A DNA stretch of 64,000 bases from Absidia repens (taxonomy: Eukaryota; Mucoromycota; Mucoromycetes; Mucorales; Cunninghamellaceae), in NCBI GenBank assembly GCA_002105175.1, contig MCGE01000002.1, positions 744,001 to 808,000 on the forward strand. The letters run 5' to 3'. Positions 62,992 through 64,000 of the stretch are shown one piece after another. The position numbers and the translations under genes were made by a program. Under the pieces are notes generated by a model. The model did no database searches and had not been told where the DNA came from. It saw only the letters and a list, made by a program, of their open reading frames with translations. Numbering within the stretch: the first letter of the stretch is position 1; the number at the start of each line of letters is the position of its first letter.

Positions 62992-64000
62992 ATGACATTT
63001 ATAACTGAAAAAGGGCATGTTGAAGTGGCTCATGATCGTCAAAGAACGCCAACTAAATTATATTATGAAAAATATGGGAATGGACCTGAACGAGTTCTCC
63101 TTGTGATGGGTAATATATATTAAATCGATTGAACTCGTACAAGACAAACTGATTATAAACTATCCCTACAGGTTTGGCTGCACCGTGTCAAGCTTGGGAT
63201 TTTCAGGCAAGTTTCGTCAATTTTTTTTTACCAATGTATAGCATTTAAACTCAGTCTTTTTTATTTTTATCCAGGCCAAATTTCTAGCCAAGACAGGAAA
63301 CTACACTGCCATTCTCTTCGATAATCGTGGAAATGGACATTCAGGTACAGTTTGATAGAAATATATTTCCACAACTCTCTAACACTTTTCCAAAAAAAAA
63401 AAAAAAAAATAGACTCGCCTCTTGGTTTGTATACGTAAAGCTGTTTATTTATTATATCATCCCCATTTTGCCTTTTTTGGACAATTTCATATGAAAGTTG
63501 ATTGTCTCTCTATTTTTTCTTTCTTAGAACGCGGCAATTGGCGGCTGATGCCCTAAATATGTTAGATGAAGTTGGTTGGAAATCAGAGGTCCATCTAGTC
63601 GGTATTTCTATGGGTGGAATGATTTCACTTGAAATGGCCGATGCGGATCCACAACGATTCAAGTCCTTGGTTTTGACAAGTACCTCCGCGAGAAGGTTTC
63701 TGCCAACGGTAACAAAAAAAAAAAAAAAAAAAAGAAGTGGGGTAAACCTTAAATTGATAATGTGAATTTTTTTTTTGTGATGTAACAGTGGACTGCCGTA
63801 TCAACTTTTACAAAGATTGCATTATTTTACCGAGAACCACGAGACCAAATTAATGCGGCGATGGAACTGGTATATCCCCTTCACTGGCTCGATCAAACGC
63901 CAACGGACGCATCACACGCTAAGCGGTACGAAACCAATCGAGATATGGCAATTACCAATTTCATCACTCATATGGGTCAATCCCGGCTACAGCCTCTACA
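62992..64000 (+). CDS. Alpha/beta-hydrolase-fold protein (5' part; runs off the right edge)
   Basis: Exons so far: 62992-63109, 63172-63206, 63275-63344, 63413-63434, 63528-63708 and 63789 onward, with matching phases. The intron at 63207-63274 uses a GC donor (CAG|GCAAGT), the accepted minor GC-AG class. The opening MTFITEKGHVEVAHD leads to YYEKYGNGPERVLLVMGLAA (oxyanion-hole strand), AILFDNRGNGHSD and the nucleophile elbow VGISMGGM (Ser in G-x-S-x-G). LVLTSTSARRFLPT and a helical cap region (WTAVSTFTKIALFYREPRDQ) follow. The catalytic Asp and His lie beyond the window. Fungal members of this type are generally uncharacterised esterases or lipase-like hydrolases. Confidence 0.87.

Overview
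This is nuclear DNA of a filamentous fungus, most likely an early-diverging Mucoromycota (Mucorales-type) species. The basis is AT-rich sequence, very short GT-AG introns (about 45-150 nt), abundant homopolymer A/T runs inside introns, and polyQ/polyS/polyH-rich regulators. A true H-type ferritin is also present, a family found in zygomycete fungi but generally missing from Dikarya. No prokaryotic, viral or organellar signature was seen. Gene models below are hand-spliced. Each junction was accepted only where the splice dinucleotides and the reading phase agreed and family-conserved residues ran across the join.

Layout. 1-11 kb: EDC3-like mRNA-decapping factor (partial, minus), diverging from a bHLH-zipper regulator; a HAL4/HAL5-type Ser/Thr kinase; a TBRG1-like FYRN/FYRC chromatin protein; a small DOPA-dioxygenase-family enzyme. 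11-13.5 kb: gene-free, with dispersed-repeat copy A and a strong hairpin. 13.5-19.6 kb, all minus: importin-5/Pse1 karyopherin, an orphan coiled-coil protein, and a small SBDS-domain (Rtc3-like) protein. 19.6-23.4 kb: repeat copy B and an ORF relic. 23.4-29.3 kb: a two-finger C2H2 regulator diverging from a Zds1/2-family PP2A regulator whose frame breaks twice. 29.3-33.1 kb: repeat copy D and an O-fucosyltransferase-like type II membrane protein. 35.0-35.9 kb: ferritin in six exons. 36-37.5 kb: repeat copies C and G. 37.7-41.1 kb: AFG2/Drg1 AAA-ATPase in fifteen exons. 42.5-47.9 kb: a bZIP factor and a 1233-aa triple-HMG-box protein. 48.4-50.6 kb: FAHD1-type acylpyruvase and cyanase, head to tail. 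50.6-53 kb: decayed repeats (copy E and others). 53-58.3 kb: UBXN1-like UBA/UBX protein, an orphan low-complexity protein, and ARL8 GTPase. 59.3-61.8 kb: MUP1-like amino-acid permease. 61.8-62.6 kb: repeat copy F and microsatellites. 63-64 kb: the start of an alpha/beta hydrolase.

These are mostly housekeeping and regulatory genes (nuclear import, ribosome biogenesis, mRNA decay, iron storage, lysosomal trafficking, nutrient uptake) together with a high density of transcription factors (bHLH, FYR, C2H2, bZIP, HMG). There is no sign of a secondary-metabolite cluster or other functional operon-like grouping. The least explained signals are a seven-copy noncoding repeat family carrying a CACGTG head and an AATAAA tail, and an HMG protein whose first two boxes carry an intron at the same position and phase.
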